This document shows positions 1 to 6,706 of a stretch of DNA of 14,126 nt, piece after piece; the stretch's first letter is position 1, and each line of letters begins with the position of its first letter. The position numbers and the translations under genes are program-made. Where the stretch lies: NCBI GenBank assembly GCA_028690255.1, contig JAQVBP010000055.1:3959-18084 (forward strand). Direction: 5' to 3'. Source of the DNA: Methanosarcinaceae archaeon (GTDB lineage Archaea; Halobacteriota; Methanosarcinia; Methanosarcinales; Methanosarcinaceae). Under the pieces are notes generated by a model. It was given only the letters and a program-made list of their open reading frames with translations, had not been told where the DNA came from and did not search any database.

Positions 1-1270
1 GGGTAAAGCTCGTAAGCTTTTTCAGGATTTTTTCCAGGGGACCGATTTCATGAACTCCGGGAGCGGAACTGCCTGAAGTATCGGCTTTTAGTTCCTCTTC
101 TACTTTATCTTCTACTTTATCTTCTACCCCAGTCCCAGTTTTCTTCTTTTTAAAGAGACCGAGGGGATTCTTCTGTGCAACCCAGTCAAAACCGTAAAGG
201 GTTACAAGTCCAAAGAAAAGTGAGGATAGATAGCACATGATGACTCCGATTAGCAGGAGTTTCCCAAAATCCTGGATCATGGGCACAGTGGAGGTAAAGA
301 GGGATACAAAACCAAGCGCGGTCATTGTAAGGGCAATCAGGACAGCGGGACCCGTATGCTTGACCGTATAAATGAGAGCCTTTTCCGGGCTTTTTCCCGA
401 CTTGATTTCCTCTTCCATTCGATTGTGAAACTGGATGGCATAGTCAATCCCGATCCCGATAAGTACTGGAAAAGCAGACATGGAAACCATTGTCATGGGA
501 ACTCCGGCATAGCCCATGAAACCGAAGGTAAAAACGATTCCCAGCAGGACGACCGGCAGCGGTAAAAGCCCCCATCTGACATGCCTGAATACAAGGAAAA
601 GCACGAAGACCATCAGGAGAGCGGCTATACCGAGGAGGAGTCCCATACTCTGCCCCATCTGCTGGTTTATATCAAGGCGCAGGGCAGGGCTACCTGTTAT
701 TATGAAGGTGTAACCGGGGGGAAAATTTGTTTCCCTTGCAGAAATCTCCAGGGCATTTAAAATGTCTTCTTTTTGCGTGTCTGTAGCACTGCCTTCGATT
801 CCAACGGAAATTAACATATGGGTCTCATCAGGCATGAGAGCTTCAAAGTATTCCGGATAACTTTCAATCAGTTCCCGGACCCCGGAGTCTGATTCAGGTA
901 CCTTTGACCTGCCATTGAGCTTGTAATTTATTTGTTTCAGAAGGCCGGAGGGGCTTGAGATGGTGATTACGCCCGGAACCATTTCCATTTGATATGCAAG
1001 CCTGTCCACAGCTTTCATAAGGGCAGAGGATTTAATTTCATTTCCTTCAACCATCACGACGAGGCGTTCAGTATTGAAGTAGTTCAGGAAGAGATGATCG
1101 TAGTCCTTGTACAGTTGCGAATCTTTGGAAACCTGAGTTTCCGTCCCGGAGGCCATTTCTATATATCGGGAACCCTGAAAGGACAGTATTATCAGTATAA
1201 ACACAACAGCGAATATGATTACCCGGTTCTTTTCAATAAAAATTCCAAGTTTTTCAAAAACGTTTTTTAT
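1..1270 (-). CDS. RND superfamily exporter (MMPL/HAE3-like), N-terminal part, runs off left edge
   Basis: The gene starts near 1270 and leaves the window at base 1, giving 423 codons, about the first half of a typical two-repeat MMPL/RND exporter. Order of parts: TM1 (about residues 15-33), an extracytoplasmic porter loop (about 34-205), a block of TM helices (about 209-228, 235-256, 262-280, 306-325, 335-360), then a charged linker with a VEDK repeat leading towards the second half. The fourth of these helices ends in IGIGIDYAIQFHNRMEEE (271-288), the conserved MMPL motif whose Asp lies in the membrane. The family exports lipids, hydrophobic compounds or drugs by ion antiport; the substrate here is unknown. 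The frame is stop-bounded upstream and holds no ATG, GTG or TTG before TM1, so the start was placed at ATA, 7 bases after AGGAGG. It lies downstream of MarR and TrmB genes on the same strand, suggesting regulated efflux. Family assignment is firm; the start is not. Confidence 0.9.
   Translation of the reverse strand, partial: MKNVFEKLGIFIEKNRVIIFAVVFILIILSFQGSRYIEMASGTETQVSKDSQLYKDYDHLFLNYFNTERLVVMVEGNEIKSSALMKAVDRLAYQMEMVPGVITISSPSGLLKQINYKLNGRSKVPESDSGVRELIESYPEYFEALMPDETHMLISVGIEGSATDTQKEDILNALEISARETNFPPGYTFIITGSPALRLDINQQMGQSMGLLLGIAALLMVFVLFLVFRHVRWGLLPLPVVLLGIVFTFGFMGYAGVPMTMVSMSAFPVLIGIGIDYAIQFHNRMEEEIKSGKSPEKALIYTVKHTGPAVLIALTMTALGFVSLFTSTVPMIQDFGKLLLIGVIMCYLSSLFFGLVTLYGFDWVAQKNPLGLFKKKKTGTGVEDKVEDKVEEELKADTSGSSAPGVHEIGPLEKILKKLTSFT
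98..127 (-). repeat. 12-bp tandem repeat inside the exporter gene
   Basis: A 12-base unit occurs twice exactly and about half a third time. On the minus strand it encodes VEDK-VEDK-VEE in the charged linker after the first TM block. It is in frame, so changes in copy number would alter only linker length. Confidence 0.75.
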
Positions 1271-1277
1271 AGTAAAT

Positions 1278-1283
1278 CCTCCT
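1278..1283 (-). promoter_or_regulatory. Strong Shine-Dalgarno (AGGAGG) of the exporter gene
   Basis: AGGAGG lies 7 bases before the ATA codon at 1270-1268. The codons that follow (KNVFEKLGIF...) lead straight into the first TM helix of the exporter. This site, with a TAA stop ten codons upstream in frame, fixes where translation should begin although no normal start codon is present. Confidence 0.7.
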
Positions 1284-1290
1284 GAAGAGG

Positions 1291-1473
1291 CTGTTTTTTA
1301 GAAATCGATTGTCATGTCTACCACTCACCGGGTAGTTGACATATCCTTGAACTACCTTCACATGCCAGCCTTCGGCTGTCGTGTTAAACCATAGGTTTAA
1401 CAGGAGTTTCTAATTTTCAATTAGAAACATCGAGGAAGGGAGCCTTCTGCTATAGGTGATAAAATTAGCACCT
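1291..1473. repeat. Stem-loop-rich repeat element between trmB-like and exporter genes (MITE-like or IS end)
   Basis: Five successive inverted repeats are seen: 1331-1337 with 1350-1356 (7 bp); 1366-1370 with 1374-1378 (5 bp, loop TTC); 1383-1390 with 1394-1401 (8 bp, loop ATA); 1406-1415 with 1419-1428 (10 bp, loop TTC); 1435-1439 with 1443-1447 (5 bp, loop GAG). The edges, 1297-1309 and 1459-1473, are repeated in the same order at 10148-10177 with the middle missing, so the interval behaves as a repeated unit. The right edge supplies the stop codon of the truncated TrmB gene. Subterminal palindromes would suit an IS200/IS605-type end or a derived non-autonomous element; that assignment is inference. 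On the minus strand it could also act as a structured leader of the exporter mRNA. Confidence 0.55.
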
Positions 1474-1824
1474 TATTTCAATTTTTTGGGATTTTCTTAT
1501 ATCCTGTGCTGCAGCTCCAGGTTCCAGAGTATGGAGCTGGAAAGAGGTCTCGTCCAGAGAATGCATAAAGTCAGACCTGATCCTTATAATCAATTCGTCC
1601 GGGTCAAGGCAGGTAAAAAGAGTCGGTTCCCCTTCAATGATTTTCACATAGCCTTTTTTTGCCATTCCCCGAAGAATTCCGTAAATTTTGGGTCTTGGTA
1701 CCTCCGCAGTTTCGGCAATTTCACTGGCTCTGGCCGGGCTCTGGCAGACAAGGGTGGCGTAAATCTTGGCTTCGTTTCCGGTAAACCCCAATTTTTGAAG
1801 GTTTCGGATAAGTTCCAGGATCAT
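1465..1824 (-). pseudogene. TrmB-family transcriptional regulator, C-terminally truncated
   Basis: The 119-residue product matches the N-terminal winged helix of TrmB regulators: LGFTGNEAKIYATL (12-25), the AEVPRPKIYGILRGM recognition region (40-54) and a wing around GYVKIIEGEPTLF (58-70). A short helix follows. Full TrmB proteins are usually more than twice this length and carry a C-terminal effector-binding domain, which is absent. The last codons (AGG TGC TAA) lie inside the 15-base repeat at 1459-1473, so the stop comes from repeat sequence, pointing to truncation by the adjacent element. The start is ATG with GGAGA 7 bases upstream. It begins 37 bases after the MarR gene, probably in the same transcript. 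The remaining DNA-binding domain could still be made and bind DNA without ligand control. The TrmB call is solid; 'pseudogene' is my inference. Confidence 0.7.
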
Positions 1825-1861
1825 GATTAATTCTCCATAAAAGATGGCAATCGGTGGCTTT

Positions 1862-2335
1862 TCAGCTCATTGCGTCATTGATTTTTCTCATAATTCTGAC
1901 CTGGGTTCCGAGACATTCCTCAAAATCTTTGAGATCCTGTTCGTTGAGGACTTCCATAACTTCTGAAAGCCGCTCCTCCACTGCCCTGTTCAGGACCTCG
2001 TAGTCTTTTCTCCCTTTTTCCGTAAGGGAAACCAGGACTTTTCTGCGGTCGGAAAGGTCATTCCTCCTTTTCAGAAATCCTTTTTTTTCGAGAGAGAAGA
2101 CCATCCTTGAAAGGCTGCTGCGATCCATGGCCAGGTATGTTCCGATCTCGGAAGGCATGACTTCTTTTATAGTCCCTATGATCATGAGCGCAAGCTGCTG
2201 GTTTTTGTTTAGTTCTTCAATTCCGTCTTTCAGGTCCTCAATTTTCTTGCAGAATTTTGCTCCGAACAGTTTATTGTGAAGGGCATCTCTTTCAAGCCCC
2301 AGCAGTCTGAGTCTTTTATGAAATTCGTGGTCCAT
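1862..2335 (-). CDS. MarR-family transcriptional regulator
   Basis: The 157-residue length is typical of MarR repressors. It has an N-terminal dimerisation helix, a winged helix with recognition helix around DRSSLSRMVFSLEKKG (71-86), the characteristic wing DLSDRRKVLVSLTEKGRK (93-110), and a long C-terminal helix pair (113-155) for dimerisation. MarR proteins commonly repress efflux or stress operons and release DNA on binding small hydrophobic ligands. The start is ATG with a GGGGGA ribosome site 4-5 bases upstream. It heads the minus-strand run MarR - TrmB remnant - RND exporter, so it probably controls itself and the exporter. A palindrome at 2381-2397, just inside the presumed transcript, is a candidate autoregulatory operator. 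The ligand is unknown. Confidence 0.9.
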   Translation of the reverse strand: MDHEFHKRLRLLGLERDALHNKLFGAKFCKKIEDLKDGIEELNKNQQLALMIIGTIKEVMPSEIGTYLAMDRSSLSRMVFSLEKKGFLKRRNDLSDRRKVLVSLTEKGRKDYEVLNRAVEERLSEVMEVLNEQDLKDFEECLGTQVRIMRKINDAMS

Positions 2336-2380
2336 TATTTCCCCCTGAGATCTTGAGTGAGGTTTTACAGGCCTGCGAAA

Positions 2381-2397
2381 GGTTTACCTGGTCAACC
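2381..2397. promoter_or_regulatory. Candidate MarR operator (imperfect 17-bp palindrome)
   Basis: GGTTTACCTGGTCAACC is a palindrome with 7 of 8 arm positions paired around a central base. It lies 46 bp before the MarR start codon and just downstream of the TATA-like sequence, where a bound dimer would block transcription. The size fits a MarR dimer site; binding is inferred. Confidence 0.4.
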
Positions 2398-2427
2398 TCT
2401 TAAGCTTCCGGGCCAAGCCTCACTGTT

Positions 2428-2437
2428 TTTTTTAAAT
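2428..2437 (-). promoter_or_regulatory. Probable TATA box of the MarR-exporter transcript
   Basis: On the minus strand TATTTAAAAA lies about 95 bases before the MarR start. A start site about 25 bases downstream would fall near 2405, just before the candidate operator. Confidence 0.4.
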
Positions 2438-2587
2438 AGATGATATTGCAATAGTTAATATGAGAATGATCAATATTTGAATTGATGCAAAATCAACAAA
2501 TGGGCAATCTCCAAATTGATTGAATTATATTTAAAGGTTTCCATACCGATTCATTTATTATTTAAAAGTCGTTGTTTCCTCTTTGGG

Positions 2588-2660
2588 CTATCTTTCCTTT
2601 AGAAAAGGCCGCTCGCTTATGCGACCTGGAGAGCCCCGGTTCCTTCTCTCGGAACCAATG
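2588..2660 (+). ncRNA. Possible small structured RNA
   Basis: Three hairpins follow each other within about 60 bases: 2596-2600 with 2604-2608 (5 bp, triloop), 2613-2616 with 2621-2624 (4 bp), and GGTTCC 2638-2643 with GGAACC 2651-2656 (6 bp). The stretch is clearly more GC-rich than its flanks. A TATA-like TTATTTAAAAG lies about 25-30 bases upstream (near 2558-2568). No open frame crosses it and I recognise no known RNA family. There is no clear T-tract terminator nearby, so the call is tentative. Confidence 0.25.
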
Positions 2661-3012
2661 AACAATTGTCGGAAATTGGGGTTGATTGATAATAATGAAG
2701 GCCTGACCGAAATGGGGAACTATTCTTAAAAAAACCGTTCGTAATGTTAAAAAACCGGTAACCTCAAAAACTGGGAGAGTATATTTAGCCTGTAAAAGTG
2801 AAAAGCTTTTTGAATCGCCTGGCCCGGATTTGTGAACTGATTTTTTGTTTTACCGGGGTGGGCCTTGTGGTTCAGAAAACCCGAACCCTCAACGGCCGAC
2901 GCAGGAGGCCGGGCGTTTCAAGAATGATCGTTGTATTATATGGCAAAAACAGCATCATAAAAAATAGTTTAGGCAGAAGGATCTCCTACCGCGGCTTCAA
3001 GGATGGGGGATC
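2661..3012. other. Intergenic stretch without a convincing gene
   Basis: It holds a moderately GC-rich patch at about 2820-2920 with two short inverted repeats (GGTTC/GAACC and CGGCC/GGCCG). An open frame on the plus strand from 2798 has a low-complexity, arginine-rich product, no ribosome site, and overlaps the 3' end of a minus-strand ORF; I do not accept it. It may contain decayed gene sequence. Confidence 0.4.
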
Positions 3013-3186
3013 TCACGGGGCAGGGGGCATTTTTCCAGATATTACAGTACATGCAGCCCGCTTTCCTGATCCCTCCGTATTTTTCCTCTGCCCTTCTACA
3101 AGTTGCAGGTTTGTTTCCCTGAGGTAATTAGGATGGGCTTCTCCCGCATTAAGGATCAGGTCAGAAAATGTTTTTTCCTGGCCCAC
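3013..3186 (-). CDS. Small ORF after the PKD gene, possibly a frameshifted remnant
   Basis: A GTG directly abuts the TGA stop of the PKD gene, in the same frame, and opens a 57-codon ORF (GQEKTFSDLILNAGEAHPNY...). An overlapping minus-strand frame, with no good start, reads through CMYCNIWKNAPCP, a CX2CX7C cysteine cluster that looks more protein-like than the annotated frame at that point. Joining the first half of one frame to the second half of the other would need one frameshift. It might also be a readthrough extension of the PKD protein. I recognise no family, and it may not be expressed. Confidence 0.3.
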   Translation of the reverse strand: MGQEKTFSDLILNAGEAHPNYLRETNLQLVEGQRKNTEGSGKRAACTVISGKMPPAP

Positions 3187-5466
3187 TCAATTTACACGAA
3201 CCCGGGTATAATTTGTAGCAATATTTCCGTATTTATCTGTTATAGTCAGAGACACTTTATAAATAATGGTTTTTGTAGTCGAATAATTATGAGAAATAGG
3301 TATATTGGACAAATTGTCCATATATTTTGTTCCGTCTCCAAAATTCCATTCCCATAAAACTATTGCTCCCTCGGACCTGTCATAAAAATATATCGTACCG
3401 GATGCAGAAGGAGCCTGATTATAATCAAAACATGATTTCAATGTTGTATTCTTTGTTTCATCGAATTTGTTTTCTGAGTCAGCATTGTCTTCAGGGGTAA
3501 AAGATGTTGTATTTTCATCCCCCATACTTCCATTGATGTTTCTTGAATAAGGGCCCTCTATAACATTAATAAACATCTTTACTGTACTGATGCCATTTTC
3601 ATTGCTAACATTGAGGGTCAATGTGTAATTTCCTGCTGTGGAATAGGTATGTTTCAGGTTTTTTTCCGGAGATTTATTTCCATCCCCGAAATTCCATTCT
3701 ATTGATGTTGCTTTTTCAGATGTATCGTTAAATTGAGCGGAGAATGGAGCAAATGCATAGGCGGTATTTTTCTCTTCTGAAAAATAGCTACCATCGGACA
3801 GGGCCTTTAATGTAAAATTTGCACAGGGGTATCCGACCAGATCATTCGGGGACTCCTGTGACAATGCAAAAGGGAGCATGTTTGTCCCGCCAATCAGTAT
3901 AAGAGCCAGGCCTGCAAGAGCAAGGGTTCCAATCAGAGCAATATCTTTCTTTTTTTGTTTATCCCCCTGATTTTTTGAAACATTTGAAGGGGAATAGGGG
4001 GCCCGGGAAGTTTCAATTGCAGAGGTGATTTTTTTATCAAAGTGTTGGGGTCTTTTTTTATGTGCATCTTCGCTTTTTTTGGCGTAATTTGAGCCCATCA
4101 ACAAATCAAGTTTATTAAGTTCATCAGAATTAAATAAATAAGGAATTGACCCGGTAGAAAGCCACCTGGCAAATATTTTGTCAAGAAGGGTTTTTGCTCC
4201 ATTCACGGGCTTTTCCCCCACTTCAAGAACAGAGTGAACAAAATCAGCTAATTTTAAATCGTTCATGTCCTGAACTGCATTTCTGGTAATCCTCTCAGAA
4301 TCTGCAAGATTCTTTACCGGCTCCTGTAATGCATTAAAATATCTGGGGTTTTGTGTATTTATTGCAGAGATTATAAGATTCCTTTGAATAGTATTGTAAA
4401 AAGTACAATCCACGGGCGAGCAGGGGTATTTTTTGTAATACAATAGCTCTAAATAGGCTTTTATTTCTTTATTTTCACATTGTTCATAACATTTTTTTGC
4501 AAACGAACGACTTTCATTTGAATTTGCGGTTTCTTTGATTAATTCGGGCATTAATTTTGTTGTTAATTCATAGTTATTTTTCAGAATAGAATGAAGTCTT
4601 TCACTGTCATTTTTTTGAATTAGGTTAAAAGCCATACGTTTCAAAATGTCAATGTTCCCGTCATAGATCCTAAAAAGCTCCGGAAGAGCGTTGCATGAAT
4701 TAAAAGAATCAATTAAAGTATTTTCGTTTTCGTCCATTGTTTCTTTCTGAATTTCAAATGCCATTGCTTCCCTGGATTTAAACTCTTTATCCCCTTTTCT
4801 AAATGTGAAATACAAAAGTGAATAATACCTGTATGCACATTTACTGATTTTGGATTTCAGGTCCGGGTCAAAGATTATTTCCGGTTTTACCTCATTCAAG
4901 CTTATGGAAAGGTCGGATTCCGAGGGGTGCTGAGATGCTATGAAAACAAAGTTTGAAAAAAGCACGGACCTCAACATGAACATTACATTTACGATTAAAT
5001 TGATCGCGATATTAGGATCGGAAGCCCGGATGGAGGTCTTCTCCCCGGCTATTAGTTTTCCGGCTGTATAAACCAGAACTTTTTTAGGGACATCCGTTTT
5101 TTTAATTTTATTGAGATCTCCTTCATCCCACAAACCGATAATATTATATTTTTGGGATTCAAGCTTTTTGATTTCCAGTACCGCTTTATCATAAAATTCA
5201 AGGATCTGTTTTATATCATAGGTTATTTGATCGAATACCTGTATGAAAACAAGCTTTTCTTCCGGACCCTGTTCCTTCTGTACACGAAGGCTACACCCAA
5301 AGGTAATATGACCTTCGTGGGATTCAAAGTAAAGAGCAGTTCTTTTAGCATTAATGTCCAGAGCCAGTCTACTGGCTTTTTCAGGGATACTGCTCCCTTT
5401 TAACAAATCCCCTGCGGAATTATATATTGCAAAATTAGGAAGTGAAGTTTGCAAGTCTGCCAACAC
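3187..5466 (-). CDS. Single-pass membrane protein with cytoplasmic unknown domain and two extracellular PKD domains
   Basis: The 759 residues divide into three parts. Residues 1-500 are soluble, lysine- and glutamate-rich and mostly helical, with no signal peptide and no family I recognise. Residues 508-536 form one hydrophobic helix preceded by the cluster KQKKK, so the N-terminal part should stay inside. Residues 537-759 hold two PKD-type beta domains, each with WNFGDG (591-596 and 707-712) followed by the HTYS/HNYS strand motif. Eleven N-X-S/T sequons occur in this outer part (first N550, last N752), as expected of an archaeal surface protein. The start is GTG directly after an in-frame stop, with only a weak ribosome site. 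PKD domains usually mediate surface adhesion or structural contact. A large intracellular part suggests signalling or anchoring; that is inference. Confidence 0.85.
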   Translation of the reverse strand: MLADLQTSLPNFAIYNSAGDLLKGSSIPEKASRLALDINAKRTALYFESHEGHITFGCSLRVQKEQGPEEKLVFIQVFDQITYDIKQILEFYDKAVLEIKKLESQKYNIIGLWDEGDLNKIKKTDVPKKVLVYTAGKLIAGEKTSIRASDPNIAINLIVNVMFMLRSVLFSNFVFIASQHPSESDLSISLNEVKPEIIFDPDLKSKISKCAYRYYSLLYFTFRKGDKEFKSREAMAFEIQKETMDENENTLIDSFNSCNALPELFRIYDGNIDILKRMAFNLIQKNDSERLHSILKNNYELTTKLMPELIKETANSNESRSFAKKCYEQCENKEIKAYLELLYYKKYPCSPVDCTFYNTIQRNLIISAINTQNPRYFNALQEPVKNLADSERITRNAVQDMNDLKLADFVHSVLEVGEKPVNGAKTLLDKIFARWLSTGSIPYLFNSDELNKLDLLMGSNYAKKSEDAHKKRPQHFDKKITSAIETSRAPYSPSNVSKNQGDKQKKKDIALIGTLALAGLALILIGGTNMLPFALSQESPNDLVGYPCANFTLKALSDGSYFSEEKNTAYAFAPFSAQFNDTSEKATSIEWNFGDGNKSPEKNLKHTYSTAGNYTLTLNVSNENGISTVKMFINVIEGPYSRNINGSMGDENTTSFTPEDNADSENKFDETKNTTLKSCFDYNQAPSASGTIYFYDRSEGAIVLWEWNFGDGTKYMDNLSNIPISHNYSTTKTIIYKVSLTITDKYGNIATNYTRVRVN

Positions 5467-5535
5467 CCCATGAAATTATCCCGATAGTTAGTGTCCTTTT
5501 CCGTTCTCTCTGTTTCAACAGGTTTTTCACTTATC

Positions 5536-5585
5536 CTCGATAGAATACAGATCATTAAGAGGCCTTTTAATGAGATTTTATCGAG
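5536..5585. promoter_or_regulatory. Two-tier stem-loop in the leader of the PKD gene
   Basis: CTCGATA (5536-5542) pairs with TATCGAG (5579-5585), and inside it CATTAA (5553-5558) pairs with TTAATG (5567-5572) around an 8-base loop. It lies between the probable TATA box and the GTG start, so it would be in the mRNA leader. Its role is unknown. Confidence 0.4.
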
Positions 5586-5626
5586 AAGCTGCTCCGGTTA
5601 AGCATCAGGAAAAGTGCATGAACATT

Positions 5627-5647
5627 CTTTAAATATTCATATATAAA
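5627..5647 (-). promoter_or_regulatory. Probable promoter of the PKD gene
   Basis: The minus strand carries TATATATG followed by ATATTTAAAG, both TATA-like, about 165-180 bases before the GTG start. This gives the PKD gene its own promoter downstream of the methyltransferase gene and implies a leader of roughly 140 bases. Confidence 0.4.
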
Positions 5648-5683
5648 AAAGAAATATTATGTATAAGTATGTATCGATTCTTT

Positions 5684-6292
5684 TTAATTATATTTTCTGA
5701 AATGGGGGATTATCCTGTGAACCCGTTTCCGGTACTCTCTGTATTCGTCCCCAAACTGTGACGTCAGTCTTTTTTCCCAGTGCAGGGACCCCAGATACAG
5801 GTATATGGTGGTCAAAATGTATATTACAAGCAGATTGACGGTCATAAAGGGGGTAAGCCAGATTATGATCAGGCCTGAGAGCAGGAAGGGGTCCCTTACC
5901 CATCGATAAATGCCCCGGATATCCAGGGCCCCTCCGGCTTCAGGGGTTTTCGGGGTAGCAAGCTGTGAACGTATCTTAAATCTGTGGGGCGCATCCAGCA
6001 TAGCTCTGGAGGCAACAATTGCTGTAATCACCTGTCCCCCTACCATCAGCCAGCGCCAGGGAGAAGGTACTACGTAGAGAATCGGCCCCGGGTTTTTGTA
6101 GAGCAGATAAACAAGTGGCAATATCGTTAGCACCGCTATGAGGCTGAATACTGGCATAAACAATATGTCTGCTCTGGCACCTAAGACTCGCACAATTCGC
6201 CGTTTAAAGGGCAGGCTTGCCATAAAACTGTGAAGAGCTGCAAAAGTCACAAGACAAAAAACAAGGATGATTGTTGACAAAACCAATTCCAA
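5684..6292 (-). CDS. Membrane methyltransferase-like protein (ICMT/NnrU/PEMT superfamily)
   Basis: The 202-residue, strongly hydrophobic protein has about five TM helices (near 3-22, 44-64, 78-96, 136-152, 153-170). The C-terminal signature of the isoprenylcysteine/phospholipid methyltransferase superfamily is visible: GIYRWVRDPFLLSG (127-140), then HWEKRLTSQFGDEYREY (171-187) and VHRIIP (191-196). In the family the RHP motif and a downstream Glu bind S-adenosylmethionine; here the His position is Asp (RDPF), a departure that may alter activity. An NnrU-like role is equally possible. The substrate cannot be named. The start is TTG at 6292 with AGGGG only 3 bases upstream; the in-frame TTG at 6286 would have better spacing. 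It precedes the PKD gene by 217 bases on the same strand; the PKD gene has its own TATA-like sequence, so cotranscription is uncertain. Confidence 0.75.
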   Translation of the reverse strand: MELVLSTIILVFCLVTFAALHSFMASLPFKRRIVRVLGARADILFMPVFSLIAVLTILPLVYLLYKNPGPILYVVPSPWRWLMVGGQVITAIVASRAMLDAPHRFKIRSQLATPKTPEAGGALDIRGIYRWVRDPFLLSGLIIIWLTPFMTVNLLVIYILTTIYLYLGSLHWEKRLTSQFGDEYREYRKRVHRIIPHFRKYN

Positions 6293-6518
6293 TAGCCCCT
6301 TTTTTACTTGAATGTCCCTGTATTTAGCATTTGTGACCTGGGGGATGTTATGACAGCGGTAAAAATGTCATTCTTTTTAAAACATCTGCAGGAGGTGACT
6401 ATTTTAATTATTGAAGGGGTCAATAACTACTGAAGCTCTAAGCTAAACAGCTATTATTCAGGAAGAAAAAGTGGGAAATCTTATGAAGCATTCATTTAAT
6501 TATTTTTAATTATGAGGT

Positions 6519-6590
6519 AGCCCGGCACGGATTCGAACCGAGGTTGCAGGATCCAGAGTCCCGCATGATTGACCGCTACACTACCGGGCT
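6519..6590 (-). tRNA. tRNA-Gln (anticodon CUG), downstream copy, no encoded CCA
   Basis: The 72-base molecule folds as a cloverleaf: acceptor AGCCCGG/CCGGGCT, anticodon stem CGGGA/TCCTG, loop CTCTGGA giving anticodon CTG (reads CAG), and T-arm CTCGG-TTCGAAT-CCGTG with one T-T mismatch. A1-U72 is the pair archaeal GatDE uses to recognise tRNA-Gln charged with Glu. The 3' flank is A-CCT, so CCA must be completed by the CCA-adding enzyme. Confidence 0.93.
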
Positions 6591-6630
6591 TCGAAGAACA
6601 TTTTAAATATTTTACAAACAAAAGGGTATT

Positions 6631-6706
6631 TGGTAGCCCGGCACGGATTCGAACCGAGGTTGCAGGATCCAGAGTCCCGCATGATTGACCGCTACACTAC
6701 CGGGCT
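6631..6706 (-). tRNA. tRNA-Gln (anticodon CUG), upstream copy, with encoded CCA
   Basis: The body (6635-6706) is identical to the other copy, including the anticodon loop CTCTGGA and the T-stem mismatch. Here the discriminator A is followed directly by CCA (6633-6631), so the mature 3' end is genomically encoded. It is the promoter-proximal gene; both may be processed from one transcript. Confidence 0.93.

Noticed and set aside
2798..3127. Plus-strand ORF of 109 residues with a hydrophobic start
   Set aside because: GTG start without a ribosome site, arginine-rich low-complexity middle, and antisense to a minus-strand ORF after the PKD gene.
6600..6612. TATA box directly before the downstream tRNA-Gln
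   Set aside because: Too close to the mature 5' end: a start about 25 bases downstream would be inside or at the edge of the tRNA, so independent transcription is doubtful.
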